Numbered from the stretch's first letter, positions 7,620 to 18,446 are shown. The stretch: DNA of 35,422 nt from Lachnospiraceae bacterium (GCA_028724245.1 JAQYDI010000149.1:1-35422), one strand, 5' to 3'. Numbers and translations: made by a program. The notes: generated by a model not told the origin, from the sequence alone.

Positions 7620-8144
7620 TTACTTTTTCATCTGATCCAGATACGCCTGATAACCGATCTTCTCAACCTTTTCGGCTTTTGCTTCCACCGTATCTTTCAT
7701 ACTTTCGCTGTAGGCAGCCAGTTTTTCTCCCAGCTCTTCATCGGAAACAGCCAGAATCTTCAGTGCAAGTAAAGCAGCGTTCTGTGCGCCGTCAACAGCT
7801 ACAGTTGCCACCGGTACCCCGGGAGGTGTCATTACAACTGAATATAACGCATCCATACCTCCGAAATATTTGGAACTTAACGGCACGCCGATTACGGGAA
7901 GTGTGGTCAGCGCTGCAACCATACCGGGAAGCGCTGCTGCCCATCCTGCTCCGGTGATCAGAACCTTGATTCCTCTTTCCTTTGCGGATCTGGTGTACTC
8001 GATCATCTTATCGGGTGTTCTGTGGGCGGAGATGATGGTCAGCTCATAAGCTACTCCAAAATCATCCAGTGTCTTTGCCGCTTTCTGCATCACAGAAAGA
8101 TCGGAATCACTGCCCATAATAATACCTACTGCCGGTTTATTCAT
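7620..8144 (-). CDS. purE: N5-carboxyaminoimidazole ribonucleotide mutase PurE (174 aa)
   Basis: Class I PurE moves the carboxyl group of N5-CAIR to C4 to form CAIR in IMP synthesis. It shows MGSDSDLSVMQKAA near residue 10, ISAHRTPDKM near residue 40, and the glycine-rich ITGAGWAAALPGMVA and TLPVIGVPLSS, all typical of class I. The short length (174 aa) and lack of a fused domain agree with this. AGGAGG precedes the ATG at 8144. No purK is adjacent, so the partner that makes N5-CAIR must be elsewhere. It lies 57 bases after the M29 peptidase with no clear promoter between, so shared transcription is likely. Confidence 0.96.
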   Translation of the reverse strand: MNKPAVGIIMGSDSDLSVMQKAAKTLDDFGVAYELTIISAHRTPDKMIEYTRSAKERGIKVLITGAGWAAALPGMVAALTTLPVIGVPLSSKYFGGMDALYSVVMTPPGVPVATVAVDGAQNAALLALKILAVSDEELGEKLAAYSESMKDTVEAKAEKVEKIGYQAYLDQMKK

Positions 8145-8201
8145 AGTCTGCTTTCCTCCTGCTTCTATTGATTATCCATCTGCATGTGCTTTCGCACAGC
8201 A

Positions 8202-10310
8202 TTACTGCTCCAGCGCCTCATTGAGTTCCTCTGTACCCGGCAGAACAAAGCGTCCATTTTTAATGATAAAAATTTCTTCCCCTGTTTCTGTTACTCCGTA
8301 AAGGCAGCCCAGTTCATCATACGGAAGTGTAATATCCGTATGGCAGCCAAAATATGCTTTATCCGGCTCTGTATGGCGCAGAGCAGAGACTTCATTCTCC
8401 CGGGCAATGATCTCCTTGCCGTCGGGGTTATATACTTTACGATCCTCGCTGTTGCTGTAGCAGGTATCTCCGAATGCAAAATGCGGACCTGTTTTCTCGG
8501 CAATCAGGATCTTAAGTTTATCAAATATCTGATAGTCTTTTGCCATGCGATAGGCTACCGTATTGGTACCGATGGCAAACTCACCCATGGGCAGACTCTC
8601 GTGGCCAAACAGAATCATGGTCTGAACCAGTCTGCGTCCTTCCTCCGGATCTGTGAAATTGGTGCAGGACCAGTCTTTGATCATGCCGTTTTCCACATCG
8701 AAAGTCAGATTTTCAAACCGCATGCCGTCAATATAAACCTCACTGACATGAAGTCTTCCGTCTGTACCGGCAAGACGCGGCGAGGTAAATACTTCGCCCA
8801 GCGGTATATTCACATCGGCAAGACAGTTCTCGAAAATGGTTTCTTTCTCCGGATTGTGAATATCGTATAAAGAAATTGTAAGATTTGTCTGATTATCTCC
8901 TATACCTTTTACCACAACCCGTTTACATTTGTCCAGCGCATCTATCATTTTTTGATGAATTTCTCTGTATTTTCCATAATCGAGGGTGTTCAGGCGTATT
9001 GTTTCGTTAAAAATTGCTTCAAAATGGGGTCCGATGGCCGGTGTGGGGAATGAAATTATAGTAAAACCACGCTCTTCTCCGTTAATATACTGGTAAACAA
9101 TTCTTACCAGCTCCGTATTCATCTGGGCAACCAGCTTCTGCTGTCTGGAAGAAAGTGATGCGCAGGTCTCTTTATTGACCGGTTCAAAGAGTTTTTCTCC
9201 AAAAGTTTCCAGAACAGCAGGACCTGCCATGGATGCCGCCAGTTCTTTTCTCTTCTCATAGGCACTCCGGTAAACGGAGAGCTTCCGCTCCTTCAATGCG
9301 CTGTCAAGAAACAGTCCCAAATCGTAGCGGTGGTCATAATCATACTGGTCATTCTCCGACAGACCGCAGCAGCCCAGACGGAGATTATTCTTTTTGTTGA
9401 TCAGAGCCGTTGCCGGGCGGATACAGATCACCTCATGGCCATCCGCCTCCAGACGGGCTATGGCGCAGCGGATCACCCGCTCAAAACCGAAATTAAACCG
9501 CACTTCCACATACCGTTTTTTGCTGATATCAACTCCTGCCAGTTCAAATCCCTTATAATAACCATTGATATAGGTATCCGCCATCAGCTGAATCGTTTCG
9601 TCAGGCAGTGTCGCTACATATGCAGATGTCTGCAGTTCATCCTCTGTTACGTAATCCCCATAATAATAGAGGTAATCTGTTTTTGAAAGATCCGATTCCA
9701 TAACGATATCACGGATAAAAGAATAACGTGGATCGAGAGATGCCGCTACACGGGCATCAAGAAACAGATCGCTGTAATCACTGACGTAATAATACAGCGC
9801 ATCCTTCACACTTTCAAACAGCTTTTGTCCGTCGGTATCCTCTCCGCTTTCTGCCGCATCCTCTGCCATACAGTAAATTTCCAGAAAAATCTCCATGCAG
9901 ACTGTCAGCTCTGTACAGCGGCACTCATAAGCATAGCGGATCATGCCGCGCATCTCCGCATACAAAAAAGAGAGGTAACGTCCCATCTGATCTCCCAGCT
10001 CTGCCGCAGCATAATCCGGATTGGCAAAACTGTTTTCATATGCTCCCCCCACAACATCTTCATACAATCTTCGGTTCCGTTCCTCCAGCGTCCCCCGGTC
10101 CACAGTCTTCCTGTTCTCTGACCGGAGTTTTCTCTCTATATCGAGAATCATAACCGCAAACCGGGCCGTTCTCAGAAAATACTCCTGAAGCCCTTCTGAC
10201 AGCTTCCCGCAGATATCACCGGCTGCCAGCTCTCTGATACGGCCGGCTGCCAGTTCAAACCGCTCTTTCACTTCTTTATTTGATTCTTCAAATAATAATC
10301 TGTAATCCAT
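8202..10310 (-). CDS. M29-family (AmpS/PepS-like) metallo-aminopeptidase (702 aa)
   Basis: The C-terminal ~380 residues match the M29 thermophilic aminopeptidase family, cytosolic enzymes that trim N-terminal residues using two metal ions. Expected ligand regions are visible: the glutamates in GEVFTSPRLAGTDG and MGEFAIGTN, TGPHFAFGDTCY with a histidine and the Gly-Asp pair, and a final CHTDITL with His and Asp. The protein is much longer than classical AmpS/AmpT (~410 aa). It has an extra N-terminal helical region of ~290 residues that I do not recognise, seen in some clostridial members. The start at 10310 (MDYRLLFEESN) follows GGGAGAG; an earlier in-frame ATG at 10343 has no ribosome site. 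It lies between a small membrane protein and purE. Confidence 0.88.
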   Translation of the reverse strand: MDYRLLFEESNKEVKERFELAAGRIRELAAGDICGKLSEGLQEYFLRTARFAVMILDIERKLRSENRKTVDRGTLEERNRRLYEDVVGGAYENSFANPDYAAAELGDQMGRYLSFLYAEMRGMIRYAYECRCTELTVCMEIFLEIYCMAEDAAESGEDTDGQKLFESVKDALYYYVSDYSDLFLDARVAASLDPRYSFIRDIVMESDLSKTDYLYYYGDYVTEDELQTSAYVATLPDETIQLMADTYINGYYKGFELAGVDISKKRYVEVRFNFGFERVIRCAIARLEADGHEVICIRPATALINKKNNLRLGCCGLSENDQYDYDHRYDLGLFLDSALKERKLSVYRSAYEKRKELAASMAGPAVLETFGEKLFEPVNKETCASLSSRQQKLVAQMNTELVRIVYQYINGEERGFTIISFPTPAIGPHFEAIFNETIRLNTLDYGKYREIHQKMIDALDKCKRVVVKGIGDNQTNLTISLYDIHNPEKETIFENCLADVNIPLGEVFTSPRLAGTDGRLHVSEVYIDGMRFENLTFDVENGMIKDWSCTNFTDPEEGRRLVQTMILFGHESLPMGEFAIGTNTVAYRMAKDYQIFDKLKILIAEKTGPHFAFGDTCYSNSEDRKVYNPDGKEIIARENEVSALRHTEPDKAYFGCHTDITLPYDELGCLYGVTETGEEIFIIKNGRFVLPGTEELNEALEQ

Positions 10311-10361
10311 CTCAATCTCTCCCAGGATACTAGTATGACCCAAACTAATTACATCTACCTG

Positions 10362-10652
10362 CTACAGAACAAGTCCAACCACATAAAGCGCCAGAAGTGC
10401 CAGAAAAATCAGCATATGAAGTCTGGTTCCCACAATCCCCATGTGATTGCGGTTTTCCTTAAATGTTTTCAGTTCAAATCTCCCGTAAACACTTCCGGTA
10501 AAAGAACAGACCATCAGCACAAGCCCCACAATTCCGGCAGCAGAAGGTACATTGCCCTTCATCATATAGGCATACATGACACACCCGTACAGAACGATCA
10601 GCTCCAGCAGTGACATTGTAAATAAAAAACGAACCTTTTTCTGATTCATCAT
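10362..10652 (-). CDS. Small three-helix membrane protein of unknown function (96 aa)
   Basis: I cannot assign a function. The sequence has hydrophobic segments at about residues 9-30 (LFTMSLLELIVLYGCVMYAYM), 36-55 (SAAGIVGLVLMVCSFTGSVY) and 78-96 (MLIFLALLALYVVGLVL). This suggests three membrane helices with a charged loop (FELKTFKENRNH) between the second and third. AAAGGA lies before the double ATG at 10652/10649. It is co-oriented with the M29 peptidase 51 bases downstream and lies after a 53-aa membrane protein. Two tiny membrane genes between pyrE and the peptidase could form one functional unit, but that is speculation. Confidence 0.7.
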   Translation of the reverse strand: MMNQKKVRFLFTMSLLELIVLYGCVMYAYMMKGNVPSAAGIVGLVLMVCSFTGSVYGRFELKTFKENRNHMGIVGTRLHMLIFLALLALYVVGLVL

Positions 10653-10670
10653 GCTTCCTTTCCATATAAT

Positions 10671-10750
10671 TACCTGATATAACTTATCTGAAGTAATTCA
10701 TCTGACAGTAATCACCCGATGACGATTTATCTGATGATGATTCACCTGAT
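10671..10750. repeat. Degenerate 14-15-bp tandem repeat, about six units
   Basis: Between the two small membrane genes the sequence reads as successive variants of ATCTGATGATGATTC: cctgatataactt, atctgaagtaattc, atctgacagtaatc, acccgatgacgattt, atctgatgatgattc, acctgat. The unit length drifts between 14 and 15 bases, so this is an old diverged array. It may serve as a protein-binding array or be non-functional. Confidence 0.65.
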
Positions 10751-10751
10751 A

Positions 10752-10782
10752 TCCGCCCGGTATGACAGTCACACCGGGCGGA
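10752..10782. terminator. Strong GC-rich hairpin after the 53-aa gene (possible weak terminator)
   Basis: TCCGCCCGGT (10752-10761) pairs perfectly with ACCGGGCGGA (10773-10782) across an 11-base loop that holds a further TGAC/GTCA pair. It sits just past the stop of the 53-aa gene on the minus strand but lacks a following T-run. Attenuation, pausing or 3'-end protection of the pyrE transcript is more likely than full termination. Confidence 0.5.
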
Positions 10783-10795
10783 CACAGCAAATGAA

Positions 10796-10957
10796 TTAAA
10801 ATGTAATATCGGACTTATTTTTCAGAAGCGCAGCTCCGTTGACAATGGAGATCACCCCTGCTGTCACGCTGACTGCAATCAGCACAATACCGATGGCAAT
10901 ATTCCATGCACCGGATGTACGCATAACTTTGTAGACCTTTTCCATTCTGTTGCTCAT
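10796..10957 (-). CDS. Small single-helix membrane protein (53 aa)
   Basis: This is a short ORF with a good ribosome site (GGAGG, about 9 bases before the ATG at 10957). It opens MSNRMEKVYKVMRTSGAWNI, continues with a hydrophobic run of ~20 residues (AIGIVLIAVSVTAGVISIV), then GAALLKNKSDITF and stop. I read it as a one-helix membrane protein with a basic N-terminal tail. It starts 18 bases after the pyrE stop, so it should be made from the pyrE transcript. No family was recognised. The ribosome site, codon structure and tight spacing support it as a real gene. Confidence 0.65.
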   Translation of the reverse strand: MSNRMEKVYKVMRTSGAWNIAIGIVLIAVSVTAGVISIVNGAALLKNKSDITF

Positions 10958-10975
10958 AAACAGTCCGCCTCCAGA

Positions 10976-11650
10976 TTATTTTACACCGTAAATGTCATAA
11001 TATGCATCAATGGCAGCTTTTAACTGATCATCAATGATTACTTTTCCCTTATAAGGCTTATTGTACAGATGCTCCACTACATCAGCCATGGTAACGATCG
11101 CAGTTGTCTCGAAACCGTATGTTTCCTTGATTTCCTGCAGAGCAGATTTCTCACCTTTGCCGCGTTCCATACGGTCAACGGAAACCACCAGACCCAGAAC
11201 ACTGGCATCTGCCTGTGCCTTAATGATCGGAAGTGTCTCGCCGATGCTGGTACCTGCAGTCGTCACGTCTTCAATGATCACGATACGGTCTCCGTCAGTA
11301 ATGGGGCTTCCAAGAAGAATACCGGTATCGCCGTGATCCTTAACTTCCTTACGGTTGGAACAGTAACGGATATCCGCATCGAACTGCTCACTCATAGCCA
11401 TGGAAGCCGCCACGCTCAGAGGAATTCCTTTATAGGCAGGTCCAAACAGAATATCGAAATCCGTTCCAAACTTATCCGCAATCGCTTTGGCATAATACTC
11501 ACCCAGTCTGCGCAGCTGTGCACCGGTTCTGTAAAAACCGGTATTAATAAAGAAAGGGGTCTTTCTGCCGCTCTTGGTAACAAAATCACCAAACTTCAAC
11601 ACATTGCAATCTACCATAAACTCAATAAACTCAGCTTTATATGCTTCCAT
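10976..11650 (-). CDS. pyrE: Orotate phosphoribosyltransferase PyrE (224 aa)
   Basis: PyrE condenses orotate with PRPP to give orotidine monophosphate, the penultimate step to UMP. Seen: the N-terminal FGDFVTKSGRKTPFFINTG, FGPAYKGIPLSVA near residue 80, and the PRPP-binding loop IVIIEDVTTAGTSIGE near residue 135. The start MEAYKAEF at 11650 follows TATGGAGG (GGAGG at 11661-11665). An in-frame extension to 11695 is dismissed because it would overlap the promoter-proximal leader and lacks a ribosome site. The promoter is at 11707-11735. pyrE is separated from pyrC-pyrK-pyrD (19.7-22.7 kb) and instead heads a run leading to the purine genes. Confidence 0.96.
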   Translation of the reverse strand: MEAYKAEFIEFMVDCNVLKFGDFVTKSGRKTPFFINTGFYRTGAQLRRLGEYYAKAIADKFGTDFDILFGPAYKGIPLSVAASMAMSEQFDADIRYCSNRKEVKDHGDTGILLGSPITDGDRIVIIEDVTTAGTSIGETLPIIKAQADASVLGLVVSVDRMERGKGEKSALQEIKETYGFETTAIVTMADVVEHLYNKPYKGKVIIDDQLKAAIDAYYDIYGVK

Positions 11651-11706
11651 TCGAAAAAAACCTCCATAAACCCTTCCCACACAGAGGAAGAACAAAATTT
11701 TTAATC

Positions 11707-11735
11707 ATTCTAACATGTTTCAGGGGTATTTTCAA
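11707..11735 (-). promoter_or_regulatory. pyrE promoter
   Basis: On the minus strand: -35 TTGAAA (11730-11735), a 17-bp spacer, and -10 TAGAAT (11707-11712) preceded by TGT, an extended -10. The leader to the pyrE start is about 50 bases. It includes a small CTTCC/GGAAG hairpin, but no PyrR-style attenuator was seen. Confidence 0.8.
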
Positions 11736-11783
11736 GAGGAAAGGTTACTGTTCGGACTTCGGCCGGAGGGGAAGGGATAATGA

Positions 11784-11938
11784 GGCGGGACGACTGCTGT
11801 ATCTTTCACGGGGGCCCGCTCCCGCTCGGAATCAAACGCAGCGGATGCTAAATTCGCGAACCGTCCTTCGAACGGCCCGCTCATTAAGCACCGGCGTTTT
11901 CAACGGCCCCCTTAGAAGGATACAGCAGTCGTCCCGCC
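11784..11938. repeat. 155-bp folded element with perfect 20-bp terminal inverted repeats
   Basis: The ends at 11784-11803 and 11919-11938 are perfect 20-base inverted repeats (GGCGGGACGAC...). Inside, GGGGGCC (11810-11816) pairs with GGCCCCC (11905-11911), and a hairpin CCGT/ACGG (11861-11875) lies in the centre. GGCCCGCTC occurs twice in direct orientation (11813-11821 and 11874-11882). The fold resembles a multi-branched RNA or a MITE-like element. It is upstream of the pyrE promoter and downstream of atpC, so it could be the 3' end of the atp transcript or a separate small RNA. No coding frame accounts for it. I cannot name a family. Confidence 0.75.
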
Positions 11939-12092
11939 GCCAAAGACTTCCCATCCCCCGGCAAATGAAGATCCAAACAGTAACAGAAAAAAAGCGCATA
12001 AAAAGCGTATATTTACAATATCAACACACACTATGTCCCACCTCCCATCACGTTCCGCCCTTTCATCCCGGCAGACTTTTATCCAACGCACA

Positions 12093-12180
12093 GCAAAGAG
12101 AGAGGATACAAGTCCTGTAAGGGACCATTGGGCACCGCTGTGCCCGGTCCCCGGAAGGACTTCGTATCCTCTCTCTTTGC
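12093..12180. repeat. 88-bp nested hairpin downstream of atpC
   Basis: GCAAAGAGAGAGGATAC (12093-12109) pairs perfectly over 17 bp with 12164-12180. AAGTCCT/AGGACTT then extends the stem past one unpaired base, followed by GGGACC/GGTCCC and GGGCAC/GTGCCC closing on a short CGCT loop. The stem is about 36 bp in total with small bulges. No T-run follows on either strand, so it is not a textbook terminator, but it lies 42 bases past the atpC stop and should shape the 3' end of the atp mRNA. A dispersed repeat is the other reading. Confidence 0.75.
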
Positions 12181-12221
12181 GTCCCCCTGAACAACCTCCT
12201 GCCAGAAAAAAGGAACGTCAC

Positions 12222-15012
<2,791 letters not shown>

Positions 15013-15033
15013 AACCGCATGCCTCCTTCTGCA

Positions 15034-16545
15034 TTACTGTTTCCTGTATTCCTCTGCCGCAGCAAGAATCCGGTTCATCAGATCTTCTGTCAGCACTTTC
15101 TGTGCCTCGATCTCCTCACCGATTTCCGGATGCTGCAGGTCAAAATATGCAAGCAGTTCCATCTGATCCTTTTTCACCTTTCGGGTCTCCACCTGATCAA
15201 ACAGACCCTGATTTGCCAGATACAGGGTAATAACCTGCTCATGAAGGGACAGCGGCCGGCAAAGGGGCTGTTTCAGCAGTTCCATCACGGCATTGCCATG
15301 TTTTAACTGTTTTTTCGTGCTTTCATCCAGATCGGATGCAAACTGGGTAAATACTTCCATTTCACGAAACTGGGCCAGATCGATACGTATGCTTCCGGAG
15401 GCCTTTTTCATGGCCTTTGTCTGAGCTGCGCCGCCCACACGTGAGACAGACAGACCTACATTGACAGCCGGACGCATACCGGAGAAGAACAGATTGCTTT
15501 CCAGAAAAATCTGCCCGTCCGTAATGGAAATCACATTAGTCGGAATATATGCCGATACATCGCCTGCCTGGGTTTCAATAATGGGCAGGGCTGTGATGGA
15601 ACCGCCTCCCAGCTCATCGCAAAGCCTGCTGGAGCGCTCCAGCAGCCTCGAATGAAGATAGAAAACATCACCGGGATAGGCCTCCCGCCCCGGTGAACGC
15701 TCCAACAGCAGAGAAATGGCACGATAAGCCACCGCATGCTTGCTCAGATCATCGTAGACGATCAGTACATCTTTTCCCTGATACATAAAATATTCCGCCA
15801 GCGCCGTTCCCGCATAGGGAGCAATATACTGAAGAGAAGAGGGATCGCTTGCTGTGGACGACAGCACAATGGAATATTCCATGGCACCGTATTTTTCCAG
15901 TGTGGATACGATTTTGGCCACGCTGGAGGCTTTCTGCCCGATGGCCACATAGATGCAGATCACATCTTTTCCCTTCTGATTGATGATCGTATCTGTGGCA
16001 ATGGACGTTTTTCCCGTTTGCCGGTCTCCGATGATCAGTTCTCTCTGCCCTCTGCCGATGGGAAACATGGAATCAATGGCAAGGATCCCCGTTTCCAGAG
16101 GAGTCGTTACCGGTTTTCTGTCCACGATCCCCGGTGCTTCCGCTTCCACAGGGCGGTATCCGTCTGCCGGAATTTCCCCTTTTCCGTCAATGGGTTCCCC
16201 CAGAGCATTGATAACCCTTCCAATAAAAGCGTCTCCCACGGGGATTCCGGCTTTTTTTCCGGACCGGCGGACCTTTGTTCCTTCTTTAATACCGGTATCT
16301 TTGCCGAACAGGATACATCCGATCTCATTTCTCCGGATGTCCTGCACCATCCCTTTGATTCCGTTGTCAAACACAACGATTTCTCCATACATGGCATGGT
16401 CAATTCCGTAAACCGTGGCAATGCCGTCACCCACCCAGATGACCTGACCCGTATCGGAACTTTCGTGATTCCAGTCATAATTATCAATTTCACTTTTTAT
16501 TATCGATATAATATCCGCTGCGCTGATTGCACTCACGGTAATCAC
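15034..16545 (-). CDS. atpA: ATP synthase F1 alpha subunit (503 aa)
   Basis: Alpha is the non-catalytic nucleotide-binding subunit. Visible are the N-terminal beta-barrel text [21 protein letters not shown], the Walker A variant [15 protein letters not shown] near residue 170, [16 protein letters not shown] near residue 265, and the arginine-finger region near residue 370 ([16 protein letters not shown]). The length of 503 aa is standard. The start at 16545 overlaps the atpH stop by four bases. Confidence 0.98.
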   Translation of the reverse strand: MITVSAISAADIISIIKSEIDNYDWNHESSDTGQVIWVGDGIATVYGIDHAMYGEIVVFDNGIKGMVQDIRRNEIGCILFGKDTGIKEGTKVRRSGKKAGIPVGDAFIGRVINALGEPIDGKGEIPADGYRPVEAEAPGIVDRKPVTTPLETGILAIDSMFPIGRGQRELIIGDRQTGKTSIATDTIINQKGKDVICIYVAIGQKASSVAKIVSTLEKYGAMEYSIVLSSTASDPSSLQYIAPYAGTALAEYFMYQGKDVLIVYDDLSKHAVAYRAISLLLERSPGREAYPGDVFYLHSRLLERSSRLCDELGGGSITALPIIETQAGDVSAYIPTNVISITDGQIFLESNLFFSGMRPAVNVGLSVSRVGGAAQTKAMKKASGSIRIDLAQFREMEVFTQFASDLDESTKKQLKHGNAVMELLKQPLCRPLSLHEQVITLYLANQGLFDQVETRKVKKDQMELLAYFDLQHPEIGEEIEAQKVLTEDLMNRILAAAEEYRKQ

Positions 16546-17060
16546 CTCTCTGTTAAAACTCTTCTGAGCTGGCGGATCCTTCCCTCCAGACTCCAGTCGT
16601 ATTCCTCATGTCCCAGAGTAATAACCGCACCTCCCAGAATATCGGGATCCATACGGATTTCAAAAACAAACCGGCTGTCCTCATATTTCGTCTGCAGAAA
16701 TTTCCGAATCTGTTCCAGCTGCTGCGCTTCGGGCTCTTTTGCGAAAGTGCAGCAGACCCGCTTGATATGATGAACTTCATCCCATTTTTCATAGTAAGCC
16801 TGATAGATCTCATCGATCTCATCCATTTCCCCATGATCGCACATCACTTGAAGAAAACGGATCAGCTGCTTTGGGCTGCCGCTTTTTGAGAAAACTTTCT
16901 CAAGTATACTCTGTTTTTTCTGCAATGAAACCACGGGGTTCATGAAAATATCTGTCAGCTCCGGCACCAGATGCAGTATGTTCTGCGATTCTTCCACCTG
17001 CTGCCGGTCGATTCCCAGCTCATAAAGGACTTCTGCGTTATTCCTTGCTTCCTGTGTCAT
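16542..17060 (-). CDS. atpH: ATP synthase F1 delta subunit (172 aa)
   Basis: Delta links the top of F1 to the peripheral stalk formed by the b subunits. The protein opens [17 protein letters not shown] and continues with [19 protein letters not shown], as in the OSCP/delta N-terminal helical domain. It ends with the family-typical [27 protein letters not shown] place the start at 17060, where AGGTGATG gives good spacing. In-frame ATG at 17066 and GTG at 17069 are alternatives. All of these lie inside the end of atpF, so the two genes overlap by at least 23 bases and are probably coupled in translation. Confidence 0.94.
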   Translation of the reverse strand: MTQEARNNAEVLYELGIDRQQVEESQNILHLVPELTDIFMNPVVSLQKKQSILEKVFSKSGSPKQLIRFLQVMCDHGEMDEIDEIYQAYYEKWDEVHHIKRVCCTFAKEPEAQQLEQIRKFLQTKYEDSRFVFEIRMDPDILGGAVITLGHEEYDWSLEGRIRQLRRVLTER

Positions 17061-17490
17061 GCACATCACCTGTCATTATGATTTTCCGGGCAGCTGTCAT
17101 TGCCAGATCTGCAATCTGGGATTTCAGCTCCTGTTTTGCTTTTTCCTGCTGGGCTTCCATGTCTTTTCTGGCCTGATCCAGCATTTTCATGGACTCTTTT
17201 CTGGTCTCTTCCATGGCCTGACTGCGTTCTCTGTCCGCCCGCGCTCTGGCAGATGTAATAATTTCATCGGCCTGTGCATGGGCAGTTTCCAGTTGCTTTG
17301 TATATTCCTCTTTCATGGCCTGTGCCTGATTTTTTGCAGTTTCCGCTTCCTCAAACTGCTGCCGGATCATGGCATCACGCTTTTCAATCACACCCATAAC
17401 CGGCTTCAGCAGAAATTTCTTCATGGCCAGAAACAGTACCAGTACATTGCATACCGTCCAGAACAGGGTCCAGGGTTCCAAACTTAACAT
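17038..17490 (-). CDS. atpF: ATP synthase Fo b subunit (150 aa)
   Basis: Subunit b is the membrane-anchored peripheral stalk. One N-terminal membrane helix (LFWTVCNVLVLFLAMKKFLL, about residues 9-28) is followed by PVMGVIEKRDAMIRQQFEEAE and a long charged coiled-coil rich in Ala, Glu, Gln and Arg to the end, which is the family's usual plan. AGGTGG precedes the ATG at 17490. It starts 10 bases after the atpE stop and overlaps atpH at its 3' end. Confidence 0.95.
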   Translation of the reverse strand: MLSLEPWTLFWTVCNVLVLFLAMKKFLLKPVMGVIEKRDAMIRQQFEEAETAKNQAQAMKEEYTKQLETAHAQADEIITSARARADRERSQAMEETRKESMKMLDQARKDMEAQQEKAKQELKSQIADLAMTAARKIIMTGDVHDTGSKE

Positions 17491-17500
17491 AAAATACCAC

Positions 17501-17734
17501 CTATCTTAAGAAAAGAATAATCAGAAGGGCAATAACAAAACCATAAATTGCAGTTGCTTCTGCCAGTGCACATCCCAGAAGCAGAGACTTGCTGATCTTG
17601 CTTTCCGCCTCCGGCTGTCTGGCAATGGCGTCCACTGCTGCAGATGTGGCTTTTCCGATACCAAGACCTGCTCCAATACCTGTTAATACGGCAATACCTG
17701 CTCCGATCGCTACTAATAATGTTGATGTCATCAT
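17501..17734 (-). CDS. atpE: ATP synthase Fo c subunit (77 aa)
   Basis: This is the rotor-ring proteolipid: two membrane helices joined by the RQPEAESK loop. The first helix carries a glycine motif (GIGAGLGIGKA). The second holds the ion-binding carboxylate in GCALAEATAIYGFVIALL. Compared with sodium-binding rings (for example Ilyobacter: Gln in helix 1 and Ser right after the Glu), this protein has Ile and Ala at those places. That points to proton coupling, although the helix-2 TAIYGFVIAL text is close to the sodium-type family. The start is 17734 or 17731; GGAGG lies at 17741-17745. Confidence 0.95.
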   Translation of the reverse strand: MMTSTLLVAIGAGIAVLTGIGAGLGIGKATSAAVDAIARQPEAESKISKSLLLGCALAEATAIYGFVIALLIILFLR

Positions 17735-17759
17735 TCATTTCCTCCAGTCTTTTATTTCT

Positions 17760-18446
17760 TTATTCTGCTGCTTCTTTAATGAACAGTGCGGTCAGGAATA
17801 CAAAGACGTATGCCTGGATCAGTCCGTCAAAAAGATCGAAATAGCAGCTGAATACAGCCGGCAGCACTTCCGGTACTACCATTTTCAATAATTCCATAAT
17901 TACAAAGGATCCAAGTACATTTCCGAACAGACGCATGCACAGCGACAGCGGTTTGATGAAAATCTCCAGAATATTGATGGGCAGCACCACCGGCATGGGC
18001 TCTGCAAAGCTCTTCAGCCAGCCTTTCGCACCTTTTTTCCGGATTCCCGCAATTTCAATAAGCAGAATACTCATAACGGCCAATGCACCTGTTACATTAA
18101 TGTCCTTGGTGGGCGGTTTAAAACCAAGGATTCCGATCAGATTGGCGATTCCGATATATACGGCAACCGTGGTCAGATACGGGATATAATCCTTTCCGCA
18201 CGCACCCATCACATCGTCAAAGAAATGGTAAATCCCACTGACAGCGCTTTCGAGAAGCAGCTGCCCTCTGCCCGGATTTTCCACACGCAGGTTCCGTACG
18301 AAAATCATACACAGCAGAATGACTGCTGCCATAATGATCCATGTGACTGCCACGGCCTCTGAAACCGGAATACCTCCAAGAACCGGAATCGTGAATACTG
18401 TTTCGCAGTTCAGCTCTTCCATCAGCCTTTCCACCAGAGCATCCAT
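17760..18446 (-). CDS. atpB: ATP synthase Fo a subunit (228 aa)
   Basis: Subunit a forms the stator half-channels. The essential arginine lies in KPLSLCMRLFGNVLGSFVIMELL, and the C-terminal helix (AYVFVFLTALFIKEA) matches the family end. Five or so membrane helices can be traced, the first being AVTWIIMAAVILLCMIFV. The start at 18446 (MDALVERL) follows AGGAGGTGAAG; the frame is open 15 codons further upstream, but there it runs into the promoter. It is the first gene of atpBEFHAGDC; no atpI precedes it. Confidence 0.96.
   Translation of the reverse strand: MDALVERLMEELNCETVFTIPVLGGIPVSEAVAVTWIIMAAVILLCMIFVRNLRVENPGRGQLLLESAVSGIYHFFDDVMGACGKDYIPYLTTVAVYIGIANLIGILGFKPPTKDINVTGALAVMSILLIEIAGIRKKGAKGWLKSFAEPMPVVLPINILEIFIKPLSLCMRLFGNVLGSFVIMELLKMVVPEVLPAVFSCYFDLFDGLIQAYVFVFLTALFIKEAAE

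Noticed and set aside
8182..8202. Small GTGC-GAAA-GCAC hairpin after the M29 gene as a terminator
   Set aside because: The stem is only about four to six pairs and no T-run follows, so termination before purE is unlikely.
10752..10782. GC hairpin as a riboswitch
   Set aside because: It is a single simple stem without conserved junction sequence.
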